Source: Acanthopleura granulata (lineage: Eukaryota > Mollusca > Polyplacophora > Chitonida > Chitonidae). From it: a stretch of DNA of 64,000 nt. Every line of letters begins with the position of its first letter. The stretch's first letter is position 1. Positions 46,451-58,374 of this stretch are shown here, piece after piece. Where the stretch lies: positions 6,340,895 through 6,404,894 of the forward strand of contig JABBOT010000014.1 of assembly GCA_016165875.1 (NCBI GenBank), written 5' to 3'. The notes under the pieces were generated by a model. The model worked only from the letters and a program-made list of their open reading frames with translations. It was not told where the DNA came from and did not search any database. The translations under genes and the position numbers were made by a program.

Positions 46451-46822
46451 GTACCACTATCGGAGAAGAAAAAGGACAAACAAATGACTTGTTTAACTCT
46501 CAGACAGCGATAGGCCTTACACAAAATCAAACAAAGAAACATGTTCAATACATATATTTGAACAATATAGACAAATGGTACAAGTGACAATAATACAAGA
46601 AAACAATACAGATAATTACAAATATATATATAGTTTCTTACTGATAATAGCGTCCAAATCCGGATGGAATATTCCAGGAAATATAGAATCCACAGTCCTT
46701 GGGAATTCTCAAATAGAAGGATGACAGTCCTGTAAGTGACAAGCAGCAGTGGGCACGGTACGCCGTCGCTGGCATATCTCCAACTCCCAGGCAAGGTGCA
46801 ACTTTCCAGGGCGGATGGGTTG

Positions 46823-46958
46823 ACAATAGTGTCCGTGACGCCGAGCTGGCGATGTATGTTTCAGTCCTCGGAAATATACACTAAGTCAGTACAATATTGT
46901 CCGTGACGCCGAGCTGGCGATGTGTGTTTCAGTCCTCGGAAATATACACTAAGTCAGT
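46823..46958 (+). repeat. 68-bp tandem duplication
   Basis: Two adjacent 68-bp copies (46823-46890 and 46891-46958) share GTCCGTGACGCCGAGCTGGC and CAGTCCTCGGAAATATACAC. By eye they differ at two positions. Confidence 0.97.
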
Positions 46959-49900
46959 TTCAGGGTAAACTGGGATGAAATGTACGTAATCGCACAAAGA
47001 GACAGTGAACGATACAAGCTCCAAAATCACGTCTGAGCAAAATATTAAGTGGCTAAACACAAGCTCACAAAGTGCTACGTACAGAAAAATGGAGTATAAA
47101 TTGGCGTATATCGAATGGCGTGAAAGCCGATATCTCCAAATCCCACAAAATCCTTTCAAATGGACGAGAGTACATGTGTTCTGAAGTGGATGTAAGTAAA
47201 ATGACTTCTAGCTTTACAACTTGGTCGCTCAAATTTATAGAGTAACGCAAACAAAATTCCGGATGGTTTGATCGTAAGCATGTTTACAGTATGGTACGCT
47301 GTATGTACAATGACACGAAACTGATTAACAAAGAAGCCTCGAGAACACGCGACTGAATTTCAGTGCATCCTGTCAAGCACATTGAGAGAAAATGTAGGTT
47401 ACGCACTGACCCGGTTAATGCAAAAACAAGGAAAAAACATTATATAATATCTCAAGGACGGATTCGTAACAAAGGTGTTATGCATGAAATCTCTTTGCTG
47501 CAGGTGGTTGAACTGAAGTGAACAATTTTTATTGCGTAGTGCAGAATGGAATTGGGAACAAGTTCTAAGAAACTTACTAGTCCCTTTCCCAACATAAGTA
47601 CAAGCTGGCGGCTTTACTGCGTGGTTTACACGTAGTTTTGCATGTGATCGCTTTGGTATAGGTGGTATGCAAATGAATCGCTTTGCTAAACTATATATGG
47701 CGGGGGATGGCTTGCTGACAGTGGGAAGTCAAATCGTCCCTGAAAACTTGGTACCGATTGTATGGTAGGGTTCATGTCTCCAAGTACCACGCATGATCAG
47801 GATTTCATGGGAAAGGACGGTGCTTAGTTTCTTCTTATGGCTGTCTCATGTCTTGGAAGATGAATGCAGATTTCCAGTCACAAGTAATTCAGACCCATGA
47901 TTGTCGGCAAATTGCACTAACTCATGGAGGAACTGAAATTTACTATCTGATGTTAAGCTTTAGATAAAGGCGTCTTGCGAAGTTTTGTTGCATATTAAGA
48001 ACTGCAGATGGCATATCCACCTGAAGAATGTCATTGACATTTATTCATCACTTCTGATCACCGTTTTCCTCTTACCATGTTTTGAACTCCACAATGCATT
48101 GCCGAGTAAAGGCATGGCGTCCAGCTGGTACGTAAAACAAGACTATTAGCTGAATTGAATAATATGCATGTAAGGCGCTGTGTGGTCGACTTTTGCGAAC
48201 AGCAAGATAAATACTTTACGGTGAGATCTTGCAGCCTGTCATGCACTGTTGCCTGCGTTGAGTGTTTGTGTTCAAATTTCGATTGAGTTAACAGAATTAT
48301 GGTTATATAGGATCAAGCGAATCTCTTCTAATACTGGCTACTTTCATGACGATATCTCCGACTATATGGGGGCTCACGCCGTGGTAATAGGAAGTGGACA
48401 ATTGCGTCGAAACCAACACTCGTATATCAGCCGTCTACCAAAATGGGCGTTCCATGTCAATAATCGCAAGACCAGCTGCCAAAAAGGGCAAATAACACAA
48501 ACCACCACAGAACTAATAAAATATATAAAGTTAGGACGGATTCATGCTAAGAGAAGCAGTCAACAGTTTTCAATGATGACGAAAAGGCGTTATGATCTGA
48601 ACATTGTAGGCGAATGAATATAATCAGTAGCCAAATCGTGTACCATTTAATATATATGGTGCCGATAATCAATTATGCATCTCAGCTGCGCTTTTATTGC
48701 AACTGTTCATATATCTAGGGTGGAACACGACGATCACACGTCTCCTAACCCCGGGCTAAGCGGAATTAGACACAATTATAAAGCCCAGAGTCCCAGTCAT
48801 TTTGAACAATAGGGTCTTATTTAGCAACAAGGGAGTCGTACTCATTGTAAAACTTAAGAAACTTAAAGTGAAGGCGTTTGATGGAAACGTTTGGGTCGAC
48901 ATCTTGTCGGAGAAGGGATTGATTGAAGATTGAATTGTATCATTAGATACACACTGACGAACAATACCTCAGAGCAAGGATGCCGACAGATCGTGTAGAA
49001 CTCGTGTGCGGCAAAGCACATGGGCGACGTAATTCAAACGGGTTGTTGTGACGCGAACAAAACTCAAACGCCTCTCATGTAGACTTCACCCTCTCGAAAT
49101 GCCCGAGGAAAGCGGTCATGTTTGTCAAAGCTTTTATACAGTACCGAGACAGACAAATGGGTTTTTGACTCGAGCCAATAAGGAACCGTTAGATGATCAC
49201 TAACAACTTGAGGAAATGCTGTGGACACGGTAAATGATGGAATTCTGTTAAAAACAACCGATACTAAGTGCACGAAGACGTTACAACTCGGTAACTGGGT
49301 TACAGGGTAAATTTTTGGCGCCTTTTTCAGGAATTGGTCTTCTTCAGCGAGGGGAAAAATGAGTTTACCGTCCCATGATTTTCAAGCATTCCAGGTCCCT
49401 TTATGACGACAGTAGGATGAGTGGGCCGGATATGTGAATATGATGTCTTGATGATCGTATACTCGGCACATACCACTCTTTGCATTTGGATCTGGTATAG
49501 AAAGATAGATGATCTCTATCATTCAACTTCAGGACTAACATTTTACAACAGGTTTTTTAGCCAATAAAAGTGACAAGCAAATTTCCACAAAACTGGTTTA
49601 ACAGAGTAATATTTGTTTGTGAGAAATTCAAGTTGGATTCCAAGGTCGCAAGTTCAAACCCATCTCCAGTCAGTTCATTTTGCGATTTTATGTCAAGTAC
49701 AAGGAGAGAGGTCTTGTTCGTTTGCAATCGATCCGATAAGGTAAAATTTATATCTGTACATACAGAGGTTACATCAGCTAAGAACATTGCATGATGTCTA
49801 CGGGCTTCTAAGAGTTTTCTTCCGACACTAGAACCTGATCACCTGGAGGATTCCTTCCGCTGAAAAATGACCCTTACTTTTCCTGGAAGACCACACATCT

Positions 49901-51654
49901 ATAGTGCTGGCCATTTTCTTTTAGGAAACATATATTGGACAAAAAGTCATTTGTCCGAAGAGAACAATGCGTAGAAAAGTTTTTGCTTGAGACATTCTAT
50001 ACCCGGAGTCTACTTATTGCAAGTCACTTGAAGGTTTCCAACCTTTGTCATCCATCAGAACGTGCGTAACAAAGGCCCCGTGACATGGACCCATGGATAT
50101 CGTGTAGCCATGATGTTATTTACAGCCGTTGTTCGATTATTTTTGCCCACATTTATTAGAGTCGTTTCCGTATAACCATGATTTATTCCGTCCAAGTACT
50201 GATTCATTTGACGTCTATTACGGGCGAGTAACTGAAACCATAGAACAATGGCGCACGAAACTCTTCAACTGGTTGGCACGGCAACAGAAAAATGTCCAAC
50301 ATGAAAGACCTTAGGAAGATCAAAGCTGAGAGGATTATGGGTAATGGACCGGAAGCCGTCGATACAGGCTGTATATAATTGCAGCCAACAATAACTGTGT
50401 AACAATGCAATCCCGCCGGGATCTAGTCTCTTGTGCAACAACAGTTTTCCTGATAAGGCAGGAAAACCGCGTGGTATTAGCGAAATGTCAAAGACACATG
50501 GAATAATAATAGCTTCTTGGTCAGGATGTGAGTGGCAACATCAAAGGCTGCCAGACTCATAATAGGTCTTCATCTGGCAGCAGACATGGATCGTAAGGCG
50601 GGGAAAAAGTTCTGTAGATAAGAATTACACGTAGGTATATTCCGCTCGAAGATCATCTGAGAAACAAGAGAAGAGTGTCTGTCGTTATATATGATCGAAT
50701 TAAACTTGTCGAAGTTTCTGAGGCGTGATTTATCTCCAGCTCCTTGAATGTCACCATAACCTGATTTACACAATTCATAAAGAGAGGGAAAATTAAGAAG
50801 GGACAGTGCCCGAAGTGAACCAGAAAACGAATGAAAAGATGCATGAATGAAAAGCTCAAATCAAATACGTTGATGATCAAACTACTCAACTAACAGAGTA
50901 CAGTAATAAGAAATGAAAATAAAGGGACGTTGGACAATGTCAACAAAGATCCGTTCCTCTTTTGAGTTCGAATCAGTGAATTGTTCTGTGAATAACTAGA
51001 CATCACTCGAAAGATCTAATCGATCCATGGTGCACGCCGCACTTAAGCACACCGTAAGTACATAAATGCGATCAATGAAGAGACGAAGTGAAAAGAGGAT
51101 GAGTAAACGAATGAAAAGGAAACTCATTACACTTATATATATCCTTTGCAAAAATTAACTTCTGTAACATGGCAGAAATGTTGGCCTTTGCATGTTAAGA
51201 AAAGATTAGGTGTATATGGAGTTTCTCTTGACTTGATAGGCTGCCTTCTACTGCAGGTTTGCGACGGAGAAAATGTTGCCCTATAAGGGGGAGACGATTT
51301 TATAGCTTAACATTATTAAATAGGCAGTTTTAAGACTTCCTCGTTTGGTCTACAGATAAATTGAGAATAGATGTGTTTATTGGGATTATTGGGCTGTTGT
51401 AAACGCAGTAATCAAGAAGTTTTCACTTTCTATAGTATAGCATTCAGTTTTATGTAGTGAGGAAACCGGGGTGCACATTTGACAAATTACTGATGAACTT
51501 TCGTACATGTGTCCCACGAACTTTGCACGGGAACCTAGCTGCAGCTCGTATGTCTCGGTGAACAATGGCATATAAAAAGCCATTCCAACAACTCTGGGAG
51601 TCATGAATACGAATATAGTAATGATAATGCATGTAATCACGCCTCGTTTTAACG
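46959..51654. other. No gene recognised
   Basis: Apart from outlying units of the 29-30 bp repeat near 47.5 and 47.65 kb, and a box B-like GCAAGTTCAAACCC at about 49651, this stretch shows no coding exon, RNA gene or recognisable mobile element. Confidence 0.45.
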
Positions 51655-51955
51655 TCGTTCTCAACAATTTTTCAGGATGTACATATGCTGTGTCTCCCTG
51701 TGGCATGGCGAGTCAATGCCGCCCAAGTGCTGCTGCCACTGGAGCACGCCGAAAAAATCAGACAGGACACCCAACCCAGTCACATTATACTGACAGTCCT
51801 GTTTCCTTGCGCCTAACCTCTCGATGCTGAGCGCCAAGCGAGGCAGCAACAAGTACCATTTTTACAGTCGTGGTATGACCCAACCCAGGATTGATCCCGG
51901 ATCTCTCGACCTCGATGCGAATTCTCTAACCAGCAGGCCACCGAGGTGGCCCCAG
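51655..51955 (-). mobile_element. SINE family 2, reverse, with tRNA-like head
   Basis: On the minus strand it opens with a preserved head (GGCCACCTCGGTGGCCTGCT, GGTTAGAGAATTCGC, box B-like GGGATCAATCCTGGG). Then come GTCATACCACGACTG, GTACTTGTTGCTGCC, GGCGCTCAGCATCGAGAGG and AGTGGCAGCAGCACTTGG. It gives the clearest view of the family's 5' end. Confidence 0.9.
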
Positions 51956-54492
51956 TAATGAATAAGGGGTAAGGTCAAGATATTCAGCAGACAGATGTGT
52001 GGGTCCGATGGTTTCATCTTGCTCATTTCCCTTCACCCATAATCTTCACCGCCGTCAAATGAATGGAATTTTTTTTGGAGGGAAAAAGGTGTAAAGAAAA
52101 CGTCAGTCAAGTCAATAAATTCGAGTCGTGACAACATTTAGGAAAGGTCGACAGAGATGTGGATAAATTCTGCGCATTTCCCCCCGCTGTCAAATAAATC
52201 CACAGCCGTATAAATCCGAAATCAATGCGCAAATTACGACCGGACTTTAAGTTGATTCTGACCGCATTGAAGTCAATAAAAGCTGGTTCGGTTGGAACTT
52301 GAGATGAAAAGCAGCGGCTGGTGGTTGAAGGCCATTGATTTGCGATCGTGTTTTCCTCTCGTGTTTTTGTGGCCACGCGCGGCTCCTATTAACCCTTTCC
52401 TTGCCCCACCCACGACTCCTCATTGCTTCGACAATTGCCGGATAAATGCAGTCACTTGTCTTCATCGGAGAATCGATCTCCACGCATCGGTATTTATCCG
52501 ATCTCCTCAGACGAAATGGCGCTTGTAAGAGGCTTGTGGCAGAAAATACGAAGGTTTCCGACCGTAATGGAATCTTCTTGGCCAAAGCTTTCGGTAATGG
52601 GTAAATTCGGGGAGAGGTGGGGTGCGGGGAGTATCTGCTGGGAAACCAGCTCGAGTGAAATGTCATCGCCTTTGAGGCGCAAGTTTCCAAAGCACAACGA
52701 CCAGCCAGGAACAATTTTGTCTGTCAGTCTTAGGAACAATGCTACTGGTACGAGTTTGTCATGTTGGAAACGGTTTAGTGTAAACCAATCGTTGTGTATC
52801 CTAAGCGAAACACTCTCTGGCAATGTGTCATGCCGAATAACCTCAAACTTTAATTTCGATTTTCTCAATGATTTAAATTGCTCAGAAAATTTAAGACATG
52901 CAAATTGTTAAAAACATCATTTTGATGACCTATAAAACTGTTTTCAAACTCTATTGTCTATTCCTTATAAATCGACTTTTTGAAAAATAAATTGAATTAT
53001 CTTTGCTACAATTAGTATTAATATGGATCAAGTTGCAATAGTAGTGGTATTAGTTTAAGCTGTGCCATTGTTGAAATTTTGAAACTGAACAAAGCACAAA
53101 AAGCGTTTTAGGGAAAATGCAGCCCATCGAGGATAAGTTTCTAAGTTGTTAGAGACTTGCTCTGAGGCGGATTTCTTTGCGGACAACATGTCTTGGAAGT
53201 CCGAATTTTCACAGGAAACGGGTTAATCAATTAAGCTGATAAAAGCACTGAGGCTGGCGACTGTTCTTGACCAGCGGTCAGTCTGTAAATAAACTAGCTG
53301 GACAGATACTGGTCAGATAGGCCTGTACTGGTCAGTTTTCAGCGCCAGGGCTTCGTTTAGTGGCCAGTGTCATCTATCGATCCTGAATTGAGACAGATCA
53401 ATGCTACGGTAGTGCATATGTCAGGAAAGCCAATGCATTACTTTTCAAGGCAACCCTGAATAGACGCTAAATGGGTCTCTGGTGTATAAATAGACCAGCA
53501 CAGATGGTAAGTGAAGACACATTTTAACGACGAGTTCGCTTAAATAAATTGTAAAGCTCTATATACCACAATGATGGCGTCGATATCGATCGCCAGGCGG
53601 CAGTCATGGATATCACGTGCGGGGGATTTCCGGTCTATAATTCACGTTCGGATCAAACCAGCCGGCCAATGAAATAATGTCACTTATACGGCTGCTGAAC
53701 AGGTCACAAACCCTTTAATTACTTGTTTGTTACGGATGTCCTTATTAATGAAACCAGGTCATGTGAATTAGGTGGTATGTATATAGGTAAATGGTTTTCA
53801 CGGATTGAATTTTGAATTGGAATTCATACTTAGGAAATCGAATGTCTTCCTTGCATCAATGAAATGACTGTTGAATGCTCTCTAAAAATGTAACCGTTGT
53901 TATTTACTGATTATATTTCCTTCATATTCCTTTGGGAACTGGTGTTATAGAGGGGTTTGAAAAGGGATCTGGCGATTATCGACTTGGAACGCCTTTTCAT
54001 GTGGTATACGAATGCTGGGAATATCTTTGTTGAGAGAAATTTAAGATTAAAATTGGACTTGTATTAATAATGCACGAAGGAAAAACTAGAAGTTTCAGGT
54101 TACATCATGATAGAACTAATGAAGAATTGTTCTCGCTTGGAACTTCTTCCTCTTACATTAAGGAAACAATATGGATTGTTGTATTGCATGAATAATGTAA
54201 CATGTTTGGGCCTCTCAATTCATCATCTTTTCTGAATTGAATTTGCTCCAGGGATCCAAAGAGATATGTCTTCCAGCAATTCGCGTCTTTTCTAGGCTAC
54301 AAGGCTTGTCTTATTAACGTCGCAATAAATTTATACATTTAATTGCTTGATTGGTGTTTAATAATGCGCTAATAGGTACATGAATTTGATTGGCTGCAAA
54401 TTGTGTGCAAGCAGGGTGTCTATCTGGGCTGTTGCATTTCAAGAAGGTTCCACGTACGTGTCTTTCGGGCATCATTTTGGATTGTTGATTGC
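51956..54492. other. No gene recognised; overlapping open frames at 52.25-52.9 kb
   Basis: Positions 52247-52911 hold frames of 124-162 codons open on both strands and are less A-T-rich than the surroundings. None resembles a protein family I know. The rest (53.0-54.49 kb) shows nothing recognisable. Confidence 0.4.
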
Positions 54493-55140
54493 TTAGCTTA
54501 CCCCACACGATCTCGTCATAATTTCTTGTTTTATATACCGTCCTAGGGCTTTGATGATTTGTGTTAAACGTTGTTTTGGGAATTGGTCTTGCGTTTCCTG
54601 ATCTGAAACGTCAGTTATGGTTGACAGATAATTGCCACAGCAACCCCCCTTCCTGCCCCCCGGACTCTCCTCCACCATGTCGAAATCATATTCATTGTCT
54701 CTCAGGATCCCAAACAAATAATTCGGGGTTTCCTTAAGGAATGTACGTGATAGTTCCCCGTTCAAAACAACCCACACATGTTTAAATACATGACGTAAAT
54801 ACTTAAAGCTCTTTGACATAGCTACTCCCCAAACCAATTCCATGATCACAAAGTTTTAGAAAACATATAACGATGACTTTAATATTTTCGTTCGTGTGAT
54901 GTTTTCGTGGCACTTACTGGTTAAAATCGTAACCGAATAATACAAGGTGAACACAAATTACAGTGTATTGAAGCGATGATATCTTACAATGCATGCAATG
55001 AACAAACACACCTTCAGCGTTTTCTTTTAGCGGGTTGTTGACCGGTTGATCCGATCTAAATAGGTAAAGACTAGGGAAAAAGTTTCTAGATTAAAGACAT
55101 TCCTGTCGTCTGCTCATACGTCCACCATGCCGTGTTTTTT
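54493..55140 (-). repeat. Diverged repeat, copy 1, with 118-codon minus-strand ORF
   Basis: It is related in sequence to 61740-62400. The minus-strand frame 54849-54493 encodes 118 residues with GELSRTFLKETPNYLFG, RDNEYDFDMVEE and GGRKGG. The second copy encodes a similar peptide. I do not recognise the family. The flanking 54845-55130 also matches 62095-62390, so the repeat extends beyond the ORF. Either an old gene duplication or a transposon-derived ORF is possible. Confidence 0.55.
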
Positions 55141-55472
55141 TTTTTGTCCCCCATAAAACCATGATTAACCTACATCAAATCCACGTGTCTCAAATTTTCA
55201 CTGGAATTAAGAATGGACACAAAAAGGCATGTGGCCACTTGTATTTCTGTTTACCATGCTTTATTTGTTTTGTTATTTATTTATGCTTTTGTTTATGTGA
55301 TTGATGTTGACACCTGCATTCTCAACACGTTTCCATTGACAGGATGGCGGCCACGTATTATGTGTCGATGAAGCCAGCGCCACCTACGTGATAATCTCGT
55401 TATGAACGCTCGTGGAAATTATTTACGTCTGGCATTAAATACAGTCTGAAATGTAAAGCAAAATGCCTCAAT
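55141..55472. other. No feature recognised
   Basis: T-rich sequence (TTTATTTGTTTTGTTATTTA near 55260). No coding signal or named repeat. Confidence 0.4.
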
Positions 55473-55719
55473 TATTTATTTATTTCATTGGTGTTTGAAT
55501 ATTGCAGTTATACGAAGACGACCAGCATTATGGTGGGAGGAAAGTGGACAAGATTCCATGCAAGGAAATACCATTCACAGGCTGGTGGCAGACCTTCGAA
55601 CATGCGGCGGAAGAGGAAGCCAGCCTGTGCTGTATTTGAACTCATGGCGACCGATGGTGAGAGGCTCCTGATTTATTCTGTTGCGCTAGTACACTAACCA
55701 TCCCGGTCAAGGAGGCCCC
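55473..55719 (-). mobile_element. SINE family 1, diverged, reverse orientation
   Basis: Tail complement, then ATTTCATTGGTGTTTGAATA, CCAGCATTATGGTGGGAGG, GGCAGACCTTCGAAC, GGAAGAGGAAGCCAGC, and a decayed head ending AAGGAGGCCCCT. The usual ACGCCGTACTC block is largely lost. Confidence 0.88.
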
Positions 55720-56420
55720 TATCAACGAAAGTAAGTTATAGATGGGTATTTCTTTGTCACTGAATTGACATGGGTTTATTTGCCGTTTTAATAACTCCAT
55801 GTCACCGTGACAGCTGTGCACAATGTCATTGTGTGTCAATGTCAATGTACGTCATTGTTGAACTCTCTTAAACAGAAACTGTTATTGGGTTAGTAGTATG
55901 AACCCCTCACTGTCTAGATGAGCACGCGTGAATGACATTGACTTCCTTCAGCATTATGCGGCTGTCTGATCTCGTTCGTTTTTTATATCAAGTATAGAGT
56001 CACGCACTGTATAAGGCTGTGTAACGGTATCGATCGCGGACCTCATCGACGACCAAGCCGACACCTCATCCATCAAGCCGTGCCATGAACGAAGCGAATT
56101 TCACGCTATGATGTTTGTTTCATGATCGAAGCAAAAGACTTTGTGGTTTGTCCTGAGATGATGGATGAGCATAGAGGTGTATGGAGTAACTCAGCCTCAC
56201 ATGACTCACCTGTTGCTTTCTTTATAAACGGACGTCAGTATCATATATTTTGTTTCTGTCCAAAATGTGAAGAGAAGAAATCAAAAAATCAATCAACCAA
56301 TAAACCAAATGACTGATTGATCGATCCATTCACCATGTTATCAACCTTCCAATCAATTAAGTAACCTGTCAGTCGTCCTGACGTTGAGAAGAAAAGAGTT
56401 GTGAATGATTATATATGCGT
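55720..56420. other. No feature recognised
   Basis: No gene or repeat family recognised. A 64-codon plus-strand frame at 56122-56316 ends in simple CAATCAACCAAT sequence and is probably chance. Confidence 0.4.
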
Positions 56421-56680
56421 GTCGGAGCCTCCGTGGCTCAGTTGGTTAGCGCTCTAGCGCAGCGTTATAACCCAGAAGCCTCTCACCGATGCGGTAATGT
56501 TGGCTTCCTTTCCCGCCGTATGAGGAAAGGTTTGCCAACAACCTGCGGATGGTCATGGGTTCCCCCCGTGCTCTGCCCGGTTTCCTCTCACCATACTGTT
56601 GGCCGCCGTCGTATAAGAGAAATATTCTTGAGTGCTGCGTAAAACACCAATCAAGTAAATAAATAAATAAATAAATAAAC
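56421..56680 (+). mobile_element. SINE family 1, full length
   Basis: It shows a head with box A (TGGCTCAGTTGG) and GAAGCCTCTCACCGATGCGG. It has lost box B by deletion and jumps to TGTTGGCTTCCTTTCCCGCC. The body and a six-unit (AAAT)n tail follow. Confidence 0.93.
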
Positions 56681-56980
56681 ATTATGGGTGTGAAAATTCA
56701 AGCGAAAGCGCTGACCTGTTGGGAAATCCGCACCAATGATCCTGTCAAAATCCAAGTCGAGTACAAACAAAATCAATAAGCGTTATGGTAAAGTTACCCG
56801 AGGTGTAAAAGTTGTGTGACTTTTTTTCTCTTGCCTCGCATTGCATGGAATAATATAGCTGGTTGTGTGTGCTTGGCTCCCTTCTATGTTAAACAAGGGT
56901 GTTTGGACACTTACACAAAATCGTCATTTCAAGGTGGAAGGCAGTCAGTTCATCTTCTTGGCGTATGATGTATGTAAACA

Positions 56981-56981
<1 letters not shown>

Positions 56982-57014
<33 letters not shown>
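56982..57014. repeat. (TA)n microsatellite
   Basis: An uninterrupted alternating TA run of about 33 bases. Confidence 0.95.
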
Positions 57015-57016
<2 letters not shown>

Positions 57017-58034
57017 TTTTAAAGTGTCTGCACGTAGATGGTAATCCAATAGTGTCTTATCACACATAACTACTTTTCCCTTCATGTTTTGGAGAATTAA
57101 ACGTTGCGACAGACATTATTTTACATAACTATCGTCAGTGTCTAATTAGACCGTCGTCCCAAGTGGACAACATCATAAACAATGTCACAACGCAGTAACG
57201 TTTTGCATAGGTGATCGAAGAGAGCAGAGTCTAATCATGATGGAAATGTCTCGAAATAGCGCACTTTTAAATATTACCTTTTATGAATTTATTTTCATTC
57301 ATTTATTAAATTATTTATTTGATTGCAGCTCAAGGGCATGCCCAGCAATTGTGAATAGCGGTAATTAAGTTTTAGGGGTGGAGAAAGCCAAAGGAAACCG
57401 GCTTTTGAGAAATAACTGGCAAACTTACCAACGTATGACGTACTGATATGTATGCAGAGCGTGCTGAAGGTAAAACTAGTGCCACCGATCAATCATTGCC
57501 ACTAAGTACCTACAGGCAGTGAGAGCGGGGGAAAGCTCGCAGTTGTTATTGCAAATCCAAAGCGTATACAGTATTATCGTTGATATTTTGACTTCATCCC
57601 ATAGGAAAGTAAATACCAGATCTTGCAGAGATATAATGTTAATGTATTGCGAAAGTCAAAAGTCATGCTCTGACATCGCATTGAAAATTGTTCCAACGTC
57701 TCAGTTCTGAAGATGAAGCGAAGGATTGACATTGTTATGGTGCAATGACAAATCGATTAACACCATTCTGAAAGCTGTTCAGATGTCTCAGTTTAAATTT
57801 AAAAGCTAAGGTTTGAGGTTGATGTCTTAAAGAAAAATAAAAAAAGAAAAGAAAAGGTACAGAAAAAGTAAATAAAGGATGATATGACTTTGGGGTCAGT
57901 CTGGAGGAGAAGACATCAGGCTAATGTGACTTTGAAGTAAAATCACTGACTTGAAGTTACTAACACATTTCCAAAAGCCGTTTGGAACTGCTTAACGAGT
58001 ATAGCTCAACAAATAATTCAATGACGCTAGGCTG
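57015..58034. other. No gene; possible very old SINE relic
   Basis: Near 57290-57490 a stretch beginning ATTTATTAAATTATTTATTT with GAAAGCCAAAGGAAACCGGC may be a badly decayed reverse SINE. The identification is weak. Nothing else was recognised. Confidence 0.35.
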
Positions 58035-58374
58035 GTCTTTCATCAGTTTGAGAGACGTCTGGGTGTTTTAATTCCGTTATTGAAACATAGAGAGGAAATA
58101 AGGCTAGTGTAATCCTACAATCATTAACTTAAAAGTCGCCATTCTAAAGACCACTGTGATAAATAACTTGAGGAGCCTGGTTTTTTTCCTTCCCAGATCC
58201 TGACGTCTTTCACCAGTTTGAGAGACGTCTGGGTGTTTAAATTCCGTTATTGAAACATAGAGAGGAAATAAGGTTAGTGTAATCCTACAATCATTAACTT
58301 AAAAGTCGCCATTCTAAAGACCACTGTGATAAATAACTTGAGGAGCCTGGTTTTTTTCCTTCCCAGATCCTGGG
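58035..58374 (+). repeat. 170-bp tandem duplication, nearly identical
   Basis: Copies at 58035-58204 and 58205-58374 are exactly one period (170 bp) apart. By eye they differ at three internal positions plus the last two or three bases. They include GAGAGACGTCTGGGTG and AACTTGAGGAGCCTGG. No coding content was recognised. Confidence 0.97.
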
